From positions 1 to 24,707 of the forward strand of contig JBLHOC010000025.1 in assembly GCA_047620825.1 (NCBI GenBank): a stretch of 24,707 nucleotides of DNA, written 5' to 3'. The notes under the pieces are model-generated. The model worked only from the letters and a program-made list of their open reading frames with translations. It made no database searches and had not been told where the DNA came from. Numbering within the stretch: the stretch's first letter is position 1; every line of letters starts with the position of its first letter. The stretch is from UBA987 sp047620825. GTDB lineage: Bacteria; Bacteroidota; Bacteroidia; NS11-12g; UBA9320. This document shows, piece after piece, positions 15,759 through 22,933 of the stretch. Both the position numbers and the translations under genes were made by a program.

Positions 15759-16592
15759 TCATTTCGTGTAAATTTTGTCATTCAACCATTTGGCAGGATT
15801 GTTTAGAATGTATTCCGAAATGTTTTGAAATGATTTTTCATTACGGATGATGTGTTCGTAGAAATTACGTTGCCACAATTTGCCCATTATTTTATTTTTT
15901 GTTTTATAAATATTCAAACACCGATTCGCCACCAACGATTTGTATGCCCCAACAATGTCCGATACCGTAGGGGCAACCCTTGCGGTTGCCCGAATATCCA
16001 TATCCATATCCATATCCATATCCATTTGGGTCACATGATTTTTGGGTGTGTCATTTTGTGTGGGGTCCATTTGTGTCACATCATTTTTGGATGTGTCCAT
16101 TGGCGTGATGTCTATTTGTGTGTTATCGTTTTGGGTGGTTACATTTTGGGTCACATCAATTTGGGTTACATCAATTTGGGTTACATCAATTTGGGTTACA
16201 TCAATTTGGGTTACATCAATTTGGTTGGTATCATCATTTTGGGCAACCTCAAGGGTTGCCCCTACCAATTTAATAATGCCGTGCATATGGTTGGGCATTA
16301 TTTGAAAAACATCCAATTCCATATTGTGGAAACGATTTGATAATTTCATCCATTCGTCATAGGCAATTTGTCCATATTCATTCAATATCATTTCCCCGTT
16401 TTCAACGTGTCCAAAACGGCAAATTCTATCCTGACAACAAATCGTAATAAAATATAATCCCGCTTGCGAATAATCGTATCCTTTTAATCGGATTGACCGT
16501 CGGTGATGCATATTTGAGTTATATTTTGATTTATTTTTCATGTTGGATGTGGCCGTCACACTCAAATAAGACAATTTGTCTAGACTAGACAT
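15759..16592 (-). CDS. REP-associated tyrosine transposase (RAYT, Y1/HUH family) with internal repeat insertion
   Basis: RAYTs are single-strand DNA nucleases related to IS200/IS605 transposases that process REP palindromes. The 277-residue protein has HHRRSIRLKGYDYSQAGLYF and ITICCQDR (residues 29-54), the HUH motif MPNHMHGI (His102, His104), a candidate catalytic tyrosine in DIVGAYKSLV (Tyr217), and the family C-terminus WQRNFYEHIIRNEKSF then EYILNNPAKW. The region between HUH and Tyr217 holds about 100 extra residues: REP-encoded VGATLEVAQ (110-118), fourteen DxTQI-like pentads (121-190), Met-Asp repeats, and REP-encoded RATARVAPT (201-209). Without this insert the length (about 180) is normal for RAYTs. 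The Met at 16541 (MKNKSKYNSNMHH) looks more family-like than 16592, so the true start may be 17 codons later. The frame is intact, so the gene could be active. Confidence 0.9.
   Translation of the reverse strand: MSSLDKLSYLSVTATSNMKNKSKYNSNMHHRRSIRLKGYDYSQAGLYFITICCQDRICRFGHVENGEMILNEYGQIAYDEWMKLSNRFHNMELDVFQIMPNHMHGIIKLVGATLEVAQNDDTNQIDVTQIDVTQIDVTQIDVTQIDVTQNVTTQNDNTQIDITPMDTSKNDVTQMDPTQNDTPKNHVTQMDMDMDMDMDIRATARVAPTVSDIVGAYKSLVANRCLNIYKTKNKIMGKLWQRNFYEHIIRNEKSFQNISEYILNNPAKWLNDKIYTK
15967..15991 (+). repeat. REP palindrome 1, GTAG-tagged, inside the RAYT gene
   Basis: GTAG (15967-15970) is followed by GGGCAACC, a CTTGC loop and GGTTGCCC, a perfect 8-bp stem. A 5' GTAG tetranucleotide next to a small imperfect hairpin is the hallmark of REP elements recognised by RAYT proteins. 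It is read in frame as RATARVAPT. Confidence 0.85.
15994..16023. repeat. Hexanucleotide tandem repeat (atatcc)x5 in the RAYT gene
   Basis: Five perfect copies of atatcc encode alternating Asp and Met on the minus strand. Perfect short units suggest recent slippage; each gain or loss of a unit keeps the frame. Confidence 0.92.
16023..16232. repeat. 15-bp minisatellite encoding DxTQI pentads in the RAYT gene
   Basis: Fourteen in-frame 15-bp units can be laid out. Units at 16161-16175, 16176-16190, 16191-16205 and 16206-16220 are identical (ttgggttacatcaat on plus). 16146-16160 differs by one base, and units toward 16023 become steadily more degenerate. The gradient points to growth at the end nearest REP 2. 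Confidence 0.88.
16241..16265 (-). repeat. REP palindrome 2, GTAG-tagged, inverted relative to REP 1
   Basis: On the minus strand it reads GTAG, GGGCAACC, CTTGA, GGTTGCCC: identical to REP 1 in 24 of 25 positions (the change is in the loop) and in opposite orientation. The pair thus has the head-to-head layout of a REP doublet (REPIN), with both GTAG tags on the outside. It is read in frame as VGATLEVAQ. Confidence 0.85.
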
Positions 16593-16741
16593 GGTGTTTC
16601 ATGAATGATTCTCCAATCGTACTAGAATCATTGAAATTTGACAAATTAAATAGACGGAGAATAATCATATCAAAGCTTCAGCGCATTGTAGGCCGTGATT
16701 GTCTCACTATCGACTTCTACTGTTAGGATTGAAATTCCATT
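16593..16741. other. Intergenic region upstream of the RAYT gene
   Basis: This 149-bp gap holds a 9-bp perfect inverted repeat, AATGATTCT (16604-16612) and AGAATCATT (16624-16632), with an 11-nt loop. It also holds a TTAATTTG box on the minus strand about 50 bp before the RAYT start. The hairpin is unlike the internal REPs and lacks a GTAG tag. No T run follows, so it is not called a terminator. Confidence 0.45.
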
Positions 16742-17069
16742 TTATATTCCGTGATATCGTACTATGGTTTGAGCGGTCTTGCACGCTGTAGTACTGTCAT
16801 GAGCAGTGTATGTTTTTCTAATACGAATTATTTGTAATTCGGATTTAGCCCCATTAAATGCATACGTATAATAATTCTCACCCTCATAAACTACAATGTC
16901 GTTTTTCGTAACACGCGATGACGAGATATTCCAGTTACGTTTTTTCAATTGGGTAAGATGTTTCTTTCTGTTCAGTTGCTTAAGATGTGTCTTTCTGGAT
17001 CAATACGTCTTTTTTACACGCGATAAAAAGTATCAAGAATAGACTGGTGGTAAGTGTTATGGTTTTCAT
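16742..17069 (-). pseudogene. Decayed small lipoprotein gene
   Basis: The ATG at 17069 opens MKTITLTTSLFLILFIACKK, a clear lipoprotein signal with lipobox LFIAC, but the frame stops at TAA 16980-16982 after 29 codons. The frame continues past this stop as ATEQKETSYPIEKT and stops again. A one-base shift then joins KKRNWNISSSRVTKND and a plausible 68-residue tail ending at 16742 (with NYYTYAFNGAKSELQIIRIRKT). The first stop lies in a 27-bp imperfect tandem duplication (16971-16997 and 16944-16970, 23 of 27 identical), encoding QKDTS-stop-ATE against QKETSYPIE. The shift coincides with a six-A run. The intact product would be a lipoprotein of about 108 residues. Alternatives are a 29-residue lipopeptide plus a separate short gene, which I think less likely. 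Confidence 0.6.
16944..16997. repeat. 27-bp imperfect tandem duplication
   Basis: Two adjacent 27-bp units (16944-16970, 16971-16997) match at 23 of 27 positions inside the decayed lipoprotein gene. The unit nearer the gene start carries the premature TAA where the other has TAC. Confidence 0.8.
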
Positions 17070-17147
17070 TTGGTTAATAACGAAGACGTAAATTTTTTAT
17101 ATGAGGACTGAGCCAAGTCAAAGTTTTAGTGCTAATTCGAAGTAATT

Positions 17148-18245
17148 ATGAGCAACATTATAGTTTTAGGAGCAGGCATGGTCGGAAGTGCCATGGCATT
17201 GGATGTGGTAAAAAGTCATCATGTTACTTTGACAGACATTGATGTTAGCGCCCTACAAAGGGTCCAGAAGCGTAGTCCAGAACTTCTGACAAAACAGTTG
17301 AATGTCTCAGATATTCAGTTACTTAAAGCCGTTATCGAGCCTTTTGATGTTGTCATTTGTGCTGTTCCAGGTTACCTTGGTTTCAATACGCTGAAGGCAA
17401 TCATTGAAGCTGGAAAGGACGTTGTGGATATTTCTTTTTTTCCTGAAAATGCCTTGGAGTTGGATGCATTGGCCAAACAATATGGTGCTACCGCTATCGT
17501 TGATTGTGGCGTCGCACCTGGCATGGGTAACATCATTTTGGGTTATCACAACGAGCAAATGAAACTAAGCAATTTCGAATGTTTGGTCGGCGGACTTCCC
17601 AAAGTGAAAAAATGGCCTTTTAAGTATAAAGCACCGTTCTCTCCGATGGATGTGATAGAAGAATATACACGTCCTGCCCGCTATGTAGAGAATGGACAAT
17701 TAATTGTGCGTGAGCCACTTACGGATTGTGAGTTTGTGGATTTCGAACAAATAGGTACATTAGAATCCTTCAATTCCGATGGGTTGAGATCCATCATTCA
17801 CACCATGCCACATATCCCAAACATGAAGGAGAAAACCTTGCGTTATCCCGGACATGTAGAATACATAAAAGTCCTCAAAGAAACAGGCTTCTTTGGTACG
17901 GACCCAATTAAGGTCAATGGAAAAGAAGTTACTCCACTTGAGTTCACAAGTAAATTGTTGTTTAAGGATTGGAAGCTTGACGCTGAGGAGGAAGAACTAA
18001 CCGTTATGCGGATTACACTAAAGGGGGAAAACAGTACCAATGAAAAAGTGGAAATCAGGTACGATTTATACGATGAGTATGATGTGAGCACGAAAACCTC
18101 TTCGATGGCACGTTGCACCGGTTATACTGCAACTGCTGCTGTTGAGCTGATATTGAAGGGGTTGTTTACGGATAAAGGGGTATTTCCACCTGAGTTGGTG
18201 GGGAAGCATCCAGCATGTTTTGATCACGTGCTGAATTATTTATAA
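17148..18245 (+). CDS. Saccharopine dehydrogenase / L-lysine dehydrogenase family oxidoreductase
   Basis: The 365-residue cytoplasmic NAD(P)-dependent enzyme starts with a Rossmann motif, IIVLGAGMVGSAMALDV (residues 4-20). It is followed by VTLTDIDVSAL, the cofactor-selecting strand end, then VVICAVPGYLGFNTLKAII and the family block AIVDCGVAPGMGNIILGY. The C-terminal half (HTMPHIPNMKEKTLRYPGH, CTGYTATAAVELILKGL) matches the saccharopine-dehydrogenase-like C domain. Family members act on saccharopine or on lysine itself (lysine 6-dehydrogenase or related), most likely in lysine breakdown. The exact substrate cannot be decided, and no neighbouring lysine gene helps. The gene is convergent with a lipoprotein gene, 44 bp away; the gap has only a 5-bp hairpin (GAACG-TGG-CGTTC). 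Confidence 0.9.
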   Translation: MSNIIVLGAGMVGSAMALDVVKSHHVTLTDIDVSALQRVQKRSPELLTKQLNVSDIQLLKAVIEPFDVVICAVPGYLGFNTLKAIIEAGKDVVDISFFPENALELDALAKQYGATAIVDCGVAPGMGNIILGYHNEQMKLSNFECLVGGLPKVKKWPFKYKAPFSPMDVIEEYTRPARYVENGQLIVREPLTDCEFVDFEQIGTLESFNSDGLRSIIHTMPHIPNMKEKTLRYPGHVEYIKVLKETGFFGTDPIKVNGKEVTPLEFTSKLLFKDWKLDAEEEELTVMRITLKGENSTNEKVEIRYDLYDEYDVSTKTSSMARCTGYTATAAVELILKGLFTDKGVFPPELVGKHPACFDHVLNYL

Positions 18246-18289
18246 GAACGTGGCGTTCATTATACAATGACGACCAAAACAGAATCTAG

Positions 18290-19375
18290 TCAAACCCCCT
18301 TGTAATTTTCCCATGTGACAGGACTTCCACAACCAATTTCTATAGTCTCAGATTCCAGGTGCGCATAGATTAACCTAAGCTGGGTTTTTAAATCACGCCA
18401 AGACATCGGCATGTTCATGGTGTCGGTCTCACAAAACACGTTAGCTACAATGATGCAGTTTTCATTAAGTATGTGGTACGTTGGTATTGTTTTAAGTCCT
18501 TTGGTTTCTATGGTTAGTGGCATACCGTCACCGAAATGGTCTAAGTACCACCTTCTGACTTTTTTGCAAGCTGATTTTTCGTTGAAATAATAGACGGACA
18601 GGTAATACCTTTGGTAGCTTTCCTGAACATAACAATTATTGTAAAGCTGTTTTGATTTGAGTTCAATATGCCTGTGCCAGTCTGACCGAGCTGTTAGTTT
18701 AGAGTAACTGGTGTCTTTATGTAAAGCCTTTACATGGAAGTCTGAAGCCATAGACACAAGAAACGAATCGCTTGTCGACTTCAATTCATTTAACAGCTGA
18801 TTTTGGTTAAACGAAGTAGGCGGGTGGGTGTATTTATTCAAATTATCCCAAACGGCAGAGCTATCGAATGACCGGACCCACAGCTTTCCTTTTTTGCTGT
18901 AATAATTTGTCGCGAAATGTACATATGCTAGCTTGGGGTCATTTTGTAATCTTAGTTGACCAATAAAAAATGTATAACCAGATCGACCACCTCCACGGGA
19001 TATAATACCTAGTAATTCACAACCTGCTAAATCATGTTCTTTAAGTCCATCGAGGTAAAGTGGTTTTCGATCATACAAACTCGTGTCCAGCAGCATCTTT
19101 GCAGACATCTCCTTATTGAAAATGGTATCTCCGGTTCCAATCATGGTTATGTTAATCGTGTGGTGGCGACCAGATATTATTTTTAAAGGCTTCACATGTA
19201 TCGTGTAGTCCCTATTGTAATAAGACACGTCGTGCATATAAGCAGTGGTGTCGTATCCTACCGTTGTTGAATCAGCTGGAGATGAATGGGCTTTATTTGT
19301 TTGCTTAATAGGCGTTTTCTGAGTACAAGAAAACAACAAAGTTGTAAATAAAAGGACTACAGGTTTAAATGTCAT
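18290..19375 (-). CDS. Lipoprotein of unknown function
   Basis: The 361-residue protein begins MTFKPVVLLFTTLLFSC, with lipobox LLFSC (Cys17), and continues with a polar Ser/Thr/Lys linker (TQKTPIKQTNKAHSSPADS). It is therefore probably an envelope lipoprotein held away from the membrane. The rest is a mixed alpha/beta body with many Tyr and Lys residues; no repeat, catalytic motif or known domain was recognised. Notable segments are LAGCELLGIISRGGGRSGYT and YFNEKSACKKVRRWYLDHFGD. It has a 71-bp divergent gap to the glyoxalase-II-like gene and is not obviously in an operon. Confidence 0.75.
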   Translation of the reverse strand: MTFKPVVLLFTTLLFSCTQKTPIKQTNKAHSSPADSTTVGYDTTAYMHDVSYYNRDYTIHVKPLKIISGRHHTINITMIGTGDTIFNKEMSAKMLLDTSLYDRKPLYLDGLKEHDLAGCELLGIISRGGGRSGYTFFIGQLRLQNDPKLAYVHFATNYYSKKGKLWVRSFDSSAVWDNLNKYTHPPTSFNQNQLLNELKSTSDSFLVSMASDFHVKALHKDTSYSKLTARSDWHRHIELKSKQLYNNCYVQESYQRYYLSVYYFNEKSACKKVRRWYLDHFGDGMPLTIETKGLKTIPTYHILNENCIIVANVFCETDTMNMPMSWRDLKTQLRLIYAHLESETIEIGCGSPVTWENYKGV

Positions 19376-19446
19376 TATTGTGAAAACGAACGTTTCTTCT
19401 TACAAATTGTTAGGCATTATTATATAACTCTTGATATTTTCGCTCC

Positions 19447-20100
19447 ATGATACATCTGCATAGGTTTACGTTCAATCCTTTCCAAGAAAACACCTATGTG
19501 ATATGGGACGACACGTTAGATTGTGTCATAATTGATCCGGGTTGTTCAAACGCCACAGAACAGCAGGAGTTATGTACTTTTATTGCTGGACATAAGCTAA
19601 AGCCAATCAAACTTGTAAATACCCATTGCCACATCGATCACATACTTGGTAACGCTTTCTGCGTGGAGAAATACAACATTCCATTCTATATGCACGAATT
19701 GGATCTTCCTGTGCTCGATAGCGGTACTGCAACATCTATGATGTACAATGTGCCTTATACCGTGTCGCCTAGACCAACGGCCTTTATAAAGGAAGGAGAG
19801 CTGTTACAGTTTGGTGAATCTAGTGTCGATATCGTTTTTACTCCTGGTCATTCTCCAGGTAGCATTACATTTATTGCAAAGGAAGAAGGCTTTATTATAG
19901 CTGGAGATGTACTTTTCAGACATAGCGTTGGTCGTGTGGATTTACCAGGAGGGGATAAGGACGTTTTGCTTAAATCTATCGAAGAACAATTGCTGGTTTT
20001 ACCAGACGACTATCTGGTTTATTCTGGACATGGTGCAGAAACTACAATCGGTCATGAAAAGCAGTATAATCCCTTTTTAAACGGTACTTATTCGCTCTGA
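19447..20100 (+). CDS. Glyoxalase II-like metallo-beta-lactamase-fold hydrolase
   Basis: The 217-residue cytoplasmic protein has the zinc motif NTHCHIDHILGN (His60, His62, Asp64, His65), then TPGHSPGS, IAGDVLFRHSVGRVDLPGG and YSGHGAETTIGHEKQYNPF. This layout is that of the short GloB-like/YcbL branch, which hydrolyses thioesters such as S-lactoylglutathione or acts on related thiol esters. The long C-terminal glutathione-binding domain of classical GloB is absent. The true substrate is therefore uncertain, especially as many Bacteroidota use other thiols. It overlaps the convergent 139-residue gene by 13 bp. Confidence 0.92.
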   Translation: MIHLHRFTFNPFQENTYVIWDDTLDCVIIDPGCSNATEQQELCTFIAGHKLKPIKLVNTHCHIDHILGNAFCVEKYNIPFYMHELDLPVLDSGTATSMMYNVPYTVSPRPTAFIKEGELLQFGESSVDIVFTPGHSPGSITFIAKEEGFIIAGDVLFRHSVGRVDLPGGDKDVLLKSIEEQLLVLPDDYLVYSGHGAETTIGHEKQYNPFLNGTYSL

Positions 20101-20507
20101 CTTTCATCGTCAGTCGCTTCTGAATTTGTCTTAGCTGCTAGTTCTTTTGCTTTACTTTTAGCCATAAGACTCCCGATAGACGCAATAATCGTAACCACAA
20201 GTAAAACCCCTCGAATAATATTCCAACGTTTTCTCTTGGCTTGTTGTTCTTTTTGCTTAGCCATGAAGATGTCTAAACCCCTAGCGTACTGATTCATAGA
20301 TTGCTCCATTTGCTTTTCATAGATTGCTTCATTATCCACTTCGATACTTTCGCTCAAAGCCTCCAATTGAGAATCTAATTGATCTAGATCTATTCCCTTT
20401 GAGCCATTTTGTTCACGACTCTGATTTGAAGGTTCACCGGCATATACAAAAACTCCAGTGACGATAATACATATGAAGACAAAGGTTGATTTTTGGATTA
20501 AACTCAT
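20088..20507 (-). CDS. Small envelope protein of unknown function, cotranscribed with porQ
   Basis: The 139-residue protein has an N-terminal export signal or membrane anchor (STFVFICIIVTGVFVYAG), a Glu/Gln-rich helical region (residues 30-90, likely coiled coil) and a second membrane segment (IIRGVLLVVTIIASIGSLM). A highly charged tail (AKSKAKELAAKTNSEATDDE) follows. No domain is recognised. Its ATG lies 3 bp after the porQ stop, so it is coexpressed with a T9SS gene; a role in secretion is only a guess from this placement. Confidence 0.65.
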   Translation of the reverse strand: MSLIQKSTFVFICIIVTGVFVYAGEPSNQSREQNGSKGIDLDQLDSQLEALSESIEVDNEAIYEKQMEQSMNQYARGLDIFMAKQKEQQAKRKRWNIIRGVLLVVTIIASIGSLMAKSKAKELAAKTNSEATDDESQSE

Positions 20508-20510
20508 ACG

Positions 20511-21569
20511 TTAATAGTTTACAGGCTTCATTTTCTTAAAGTCTGCAATGTTTTTAGAAACGGTGAAATAGGATACGTTTACTCCAGGGAAATAAGTCAC
20601 CATGGCATAATCTAAAGTGAATTTTTTTATTCCGATACCCAATCCCCATGAAAATCCTGCTGCACCTTTAACCGTCTCTGGTGCTAATTCTCTTCTTCGC
20701 ATATGGTTGTAACCACCTCTCAGTTGAAAGTTGTCTGAGAATACCAACTCAGCACCAAAGTTGATGTGCCTCATGGCTTTGTCTCCAAATGAAACATTAT
20801 CATACCGCACTTGACCAGTTTCTAAATCAATGGTTTTGTTACGTGCATTTACATTTACATAACTGATATCAAATTGCTGTAAATTGTGCGCTACAATTGT
20901 CATTTTAAGCGGGTTATGTTGCAATTTCTTTGAGATGCCCAATTGAATGTCTAAGGGTAAATTTGCCCGATCATCCACATAGGGAATAACATTGTATCCA
21001 AGGTTTCGAATCAGTAGGGCGGCATGGAATTTACTTTCAGGCAAGTGATAGGCCCCAGCAAAATCTACTGCAAATGCTGTTGCAACATATCTTTCGTAAA
21101 CAGAATATAAAAATTTAAAATTTACACCATATGTGAAATTGGTGTCTCGCTCCCAGATATTGCCATATCCCACTTGAAACACGTAATCTTGAGCCCAAAA
21201 CTGACCAATAATTTTACCCGTTACATCAGTTTCGTCAAAACGCCCATAGTCTGTGTAAGTAACTGATCCACTGAATGTTCCGATAGATTCAAAGTGTTTG
21301 ACGAACGCCCCGAAACCACTGTTTATATCTGTGAAGTAATTATTATAAGACAACATGACCATGTTATCCATCGACTTGTTCAAACTAGCAGGATTGTGGT
21401 ATCCAATGCCTAAATCATTTTTGTAATCTGCCAAGGTGCTAGCGCCCAAAGCTGCAGTACGGGCGGTTGGGTCAATGTTTACAAAAGCAAACGACTGACT
21501 TCCACCGAGTTGTGCAAAAGCGTTAGTCTGAAGAATCAGAAATGTTACGACGACAATAAATTTATACAT
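20511..21569 (-). CDS. porQ: Type IX secretion system outer-membrane protein PorQ
   Basis: The 352-residue protein has a signal peptide (MYKFIVVVTFLILQTNAFAQ) and then GGSQSFAFVNIDPTARTAALGASTLADY and LGIGYHNPASLNKSMDN. These are the N-terminal hallmarks of the PorV/PorQ/FadL-like beta-barrels of the T9SS. Alternating aromatic strands run to the C-terminus. PorQ acts with PorU/PorV/PorZ at the cell surface, where T9SS tails are removed and cargo attached. The opening sequence and length (about 340-350) fit PorQ better than the longer PorV. It lies 55 bp after namZ and 3 bp before the 139-residue gene on the same strand. Confidence 0.85.
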   Translation of the reverse strand: MYKFIVVVTFLILQTNAFAQLGGSQSFAFVNIDPTARTAALGASTLADYKNDLGIGYHNPASLNKSMDNMVMLSYNNYFTDINSGFGAFVKHFESIGTFSGSVTYTDYGRFDETDVTGKIIGQFWAQDYVFQVGYGNIWERDTNFTYGVNFKFLYSVYERYVATAFAVDFAGAYHLPESKFHAALLIRNLGYNVIPYVDDRANLPLDIQLGISKKLQHNPLKMTIVAHNLQQFDISYVNVNARNKTIDLETGQVRYDNVSFGDKAMRHINFGAELVFSDNFQLRGGYNHMRRRELAPETVKGAAGFSWGLGIGIKKFTLDYAMVTYFPGVNVSYFTVSKNIADFKKMKPVNY

Positions 21570-21624
21570 GTCAAATAGAGTTTTACGTACTCAAAGAACG
21601 CAATAGTTACTCGATTATTTCTAG

Positions 21625-22896
21625 CTAATATAAAAGGTATTTGGTTCTGATAATTTTGAATGCGGTGAGGCCTGGTTCCCAACTTTTATAAATGTCTTCT
21701 TGAGAAACACCAGTTTCTATTTGTTGTTGCAATGCTTTTCCTCCCGCCAACTTGGTGAAAAATGGTTTAAAAAACACACCAGTTTGGCTCGGGTTGTTAG
21801 AGTTATGCATCATAGTTAGCCATTGTAAATAGATGCGCTTGTTGGAAACAATGTATGTATTTGCAAAATTAGTAAGTACAATGCCTTGGCATATAACGCC
21901 CTCATATTTAGGGTGGTCTGAAACTCCAGGAATAGATTTAGGTTTGAAAGCATAAGGCCCTTTCCCACTTCCACTCCCGACTTTTTCGTTTTTATTAATT
22001 TTGGAATAGTCAATTGGTCGTCCAATGACTTCAAATGGTTTGTCCGTTCCTCTACCAATACTCACATTTGTACCTTCAAATAATCCGAGTGATGGATATA
22101 GGTAAATAGACTCCATTGTTGGAAGGTTTGGAGACGGCCGTATAGGTAATTGATACATGGAATCGTGCGTGTAGTTTTTACATTTTATTACAGTCAATTT
22201 ACATGTGTCTCCTCCGGTCAACCATCGCTCTCCATTAATCATGGTGGCAAACTCTCCAACCGTCATTCCATGTACCAATGGGACTGGGTGCATGCCAATG
22301 AACGATTTGTATTTGATGTCGAGCACCGGACCATCGACATAATGTCCGTTTGGGTTTGGCCGGTCAAGCACCATCATTTCAAGATCGTTCTCAACGCAAG
22401 ATTCCATTAAGTAATGCATGCTTGAGATGTATGTGTAAAAACGTACGCCAACGTCCTGGATATCGAAAATCACCACATCAATACCTTGCACCATGGCGGC
22501 ATTAGGTTTTCTCGAACTGCCATATAATGAAACAATCGGTAAACCAGTTTTAGCGTCTGTTGTACTCTTTACGTGCGCCCCAGCACTGTGGTCACCACGG
22601 AATCCATGTTCCGGGGCAAATATTTTAACAATATTAACACCCCACTGTAGTAAGGTATCAACCGAATGTGATTCTCCAACCACACTTGTTTGATTCACCA
22701 TCATCGCTACTCTTTTTCCTTCGAGTAATGGTAGGTATCTAGAGAGTTGTGCAGCACCAACTTCAATTGGACCAACTATTTGGGATTCAATCTGAATCTG
22801 ATTTCCTGACTCGTCAGATGTAGTTTTTTTTAATTCACCGCATGCCGAAAAATTAAAGGCAACAATAATGGAAGCTAAAAGACCAATTTTATGCAT
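21625..22896 (-). CDS. namZ: NamZ-type exo-beta-N-acetylmuramidase (DUF1343) lipoprotein
   Basis: This 423-residue lipoprotein (lipobox NFSAC, Cys19) contains the DUF1343 pattern: YLPLLEGKRVAMMVNQTSVV, KIFAPEHGFRGDHSAGAHV, GLPIVSLYGSSRKP, VVIFDIQDVGVRFYTYISSMHY, LDRPNPNGHYVDGP and PSPNLPTMESIYLYPSLGLFEGTNVSIGRG with motifs in the order expected. Characterised members remove terminal N-acetylmuramic acid from peptidoglycan fragments, so the likely role is cell-wall recycling or scavenging in the envelope. Length is normal. It heads the namZ-porQ-139 aa cluster and is divergent from the LolC/E-like gene across only 37 bp. Confidence 0.93.
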   Translation of the reverse strand: MHKIGLLASIIVAFNFSACGELKKTTSDESGNQIQIESQIVGPIEVGAAQLSRYLPLLEGKRVAMMVNQTSVVGESHSVDTLLQWGVNIVKIFAPEHGFRGDHSAGAHVKSTTDAKTGLPIVSLYGSSRKPNAAMVQGIDVVIFDIQDVGVRFYTYISSMHYLMESCVENDLEMMVLDRPNPNGHYVDGPVLDIKYKSFIGMHPVPLVHGMTVGEFATMINGERWLTGGDTCKLTVIKCKNYTHDSMYQLPIRPSPNLPTMESIYLYPSLGLFEGTNVSIGRGTDKPFEVIGRPIDYSKINKNEKVGSGSGKGPYAFKPKSIPGVSDHPKYEGVICQGIVLTNFANTYIVSNKRIYLQWLTMMHNSNNPSQTGVFFKPFFTKLAGGKALQQQIETGVSQEDIYKSWEPGLTAFKIIRTKYLLY

Positions 22897-22933
22897 TTTT
22901 GAACGCTTAGAGCATTTTGTAGGCTTCGAAAGT

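Noticed and set aside
16023..16232. CRISPR-like array of short repeats
   Set aside because: Units are 15 bp, directly adjacent with no spacers, in frame inside a transposase gene, and no cas gene is present. It is a coding minisatellite.
16604..16632. Inverted repeat upstream of the RAYT gene as a third REP or a transposon end
   Set aside because: The sequence is unrelated to the two internal REPs, it lacks a GTAG tag, and no matching copy is seen on the other side of the gene.
18246..18258. Hairpin GAACG-TGG-CGTTC after the saccharopine-dehydrogenase-family gene as a terminator
   Set aside because: The stem is only 5 bp and no T run follows on either strand.
22868..22933. Upstream start of the LolC/E-like permease
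   Set aside because: The extra 22 residues overlap the namZ 5' end and are unlike the family N-terminus, which begins cleanly at 22934.
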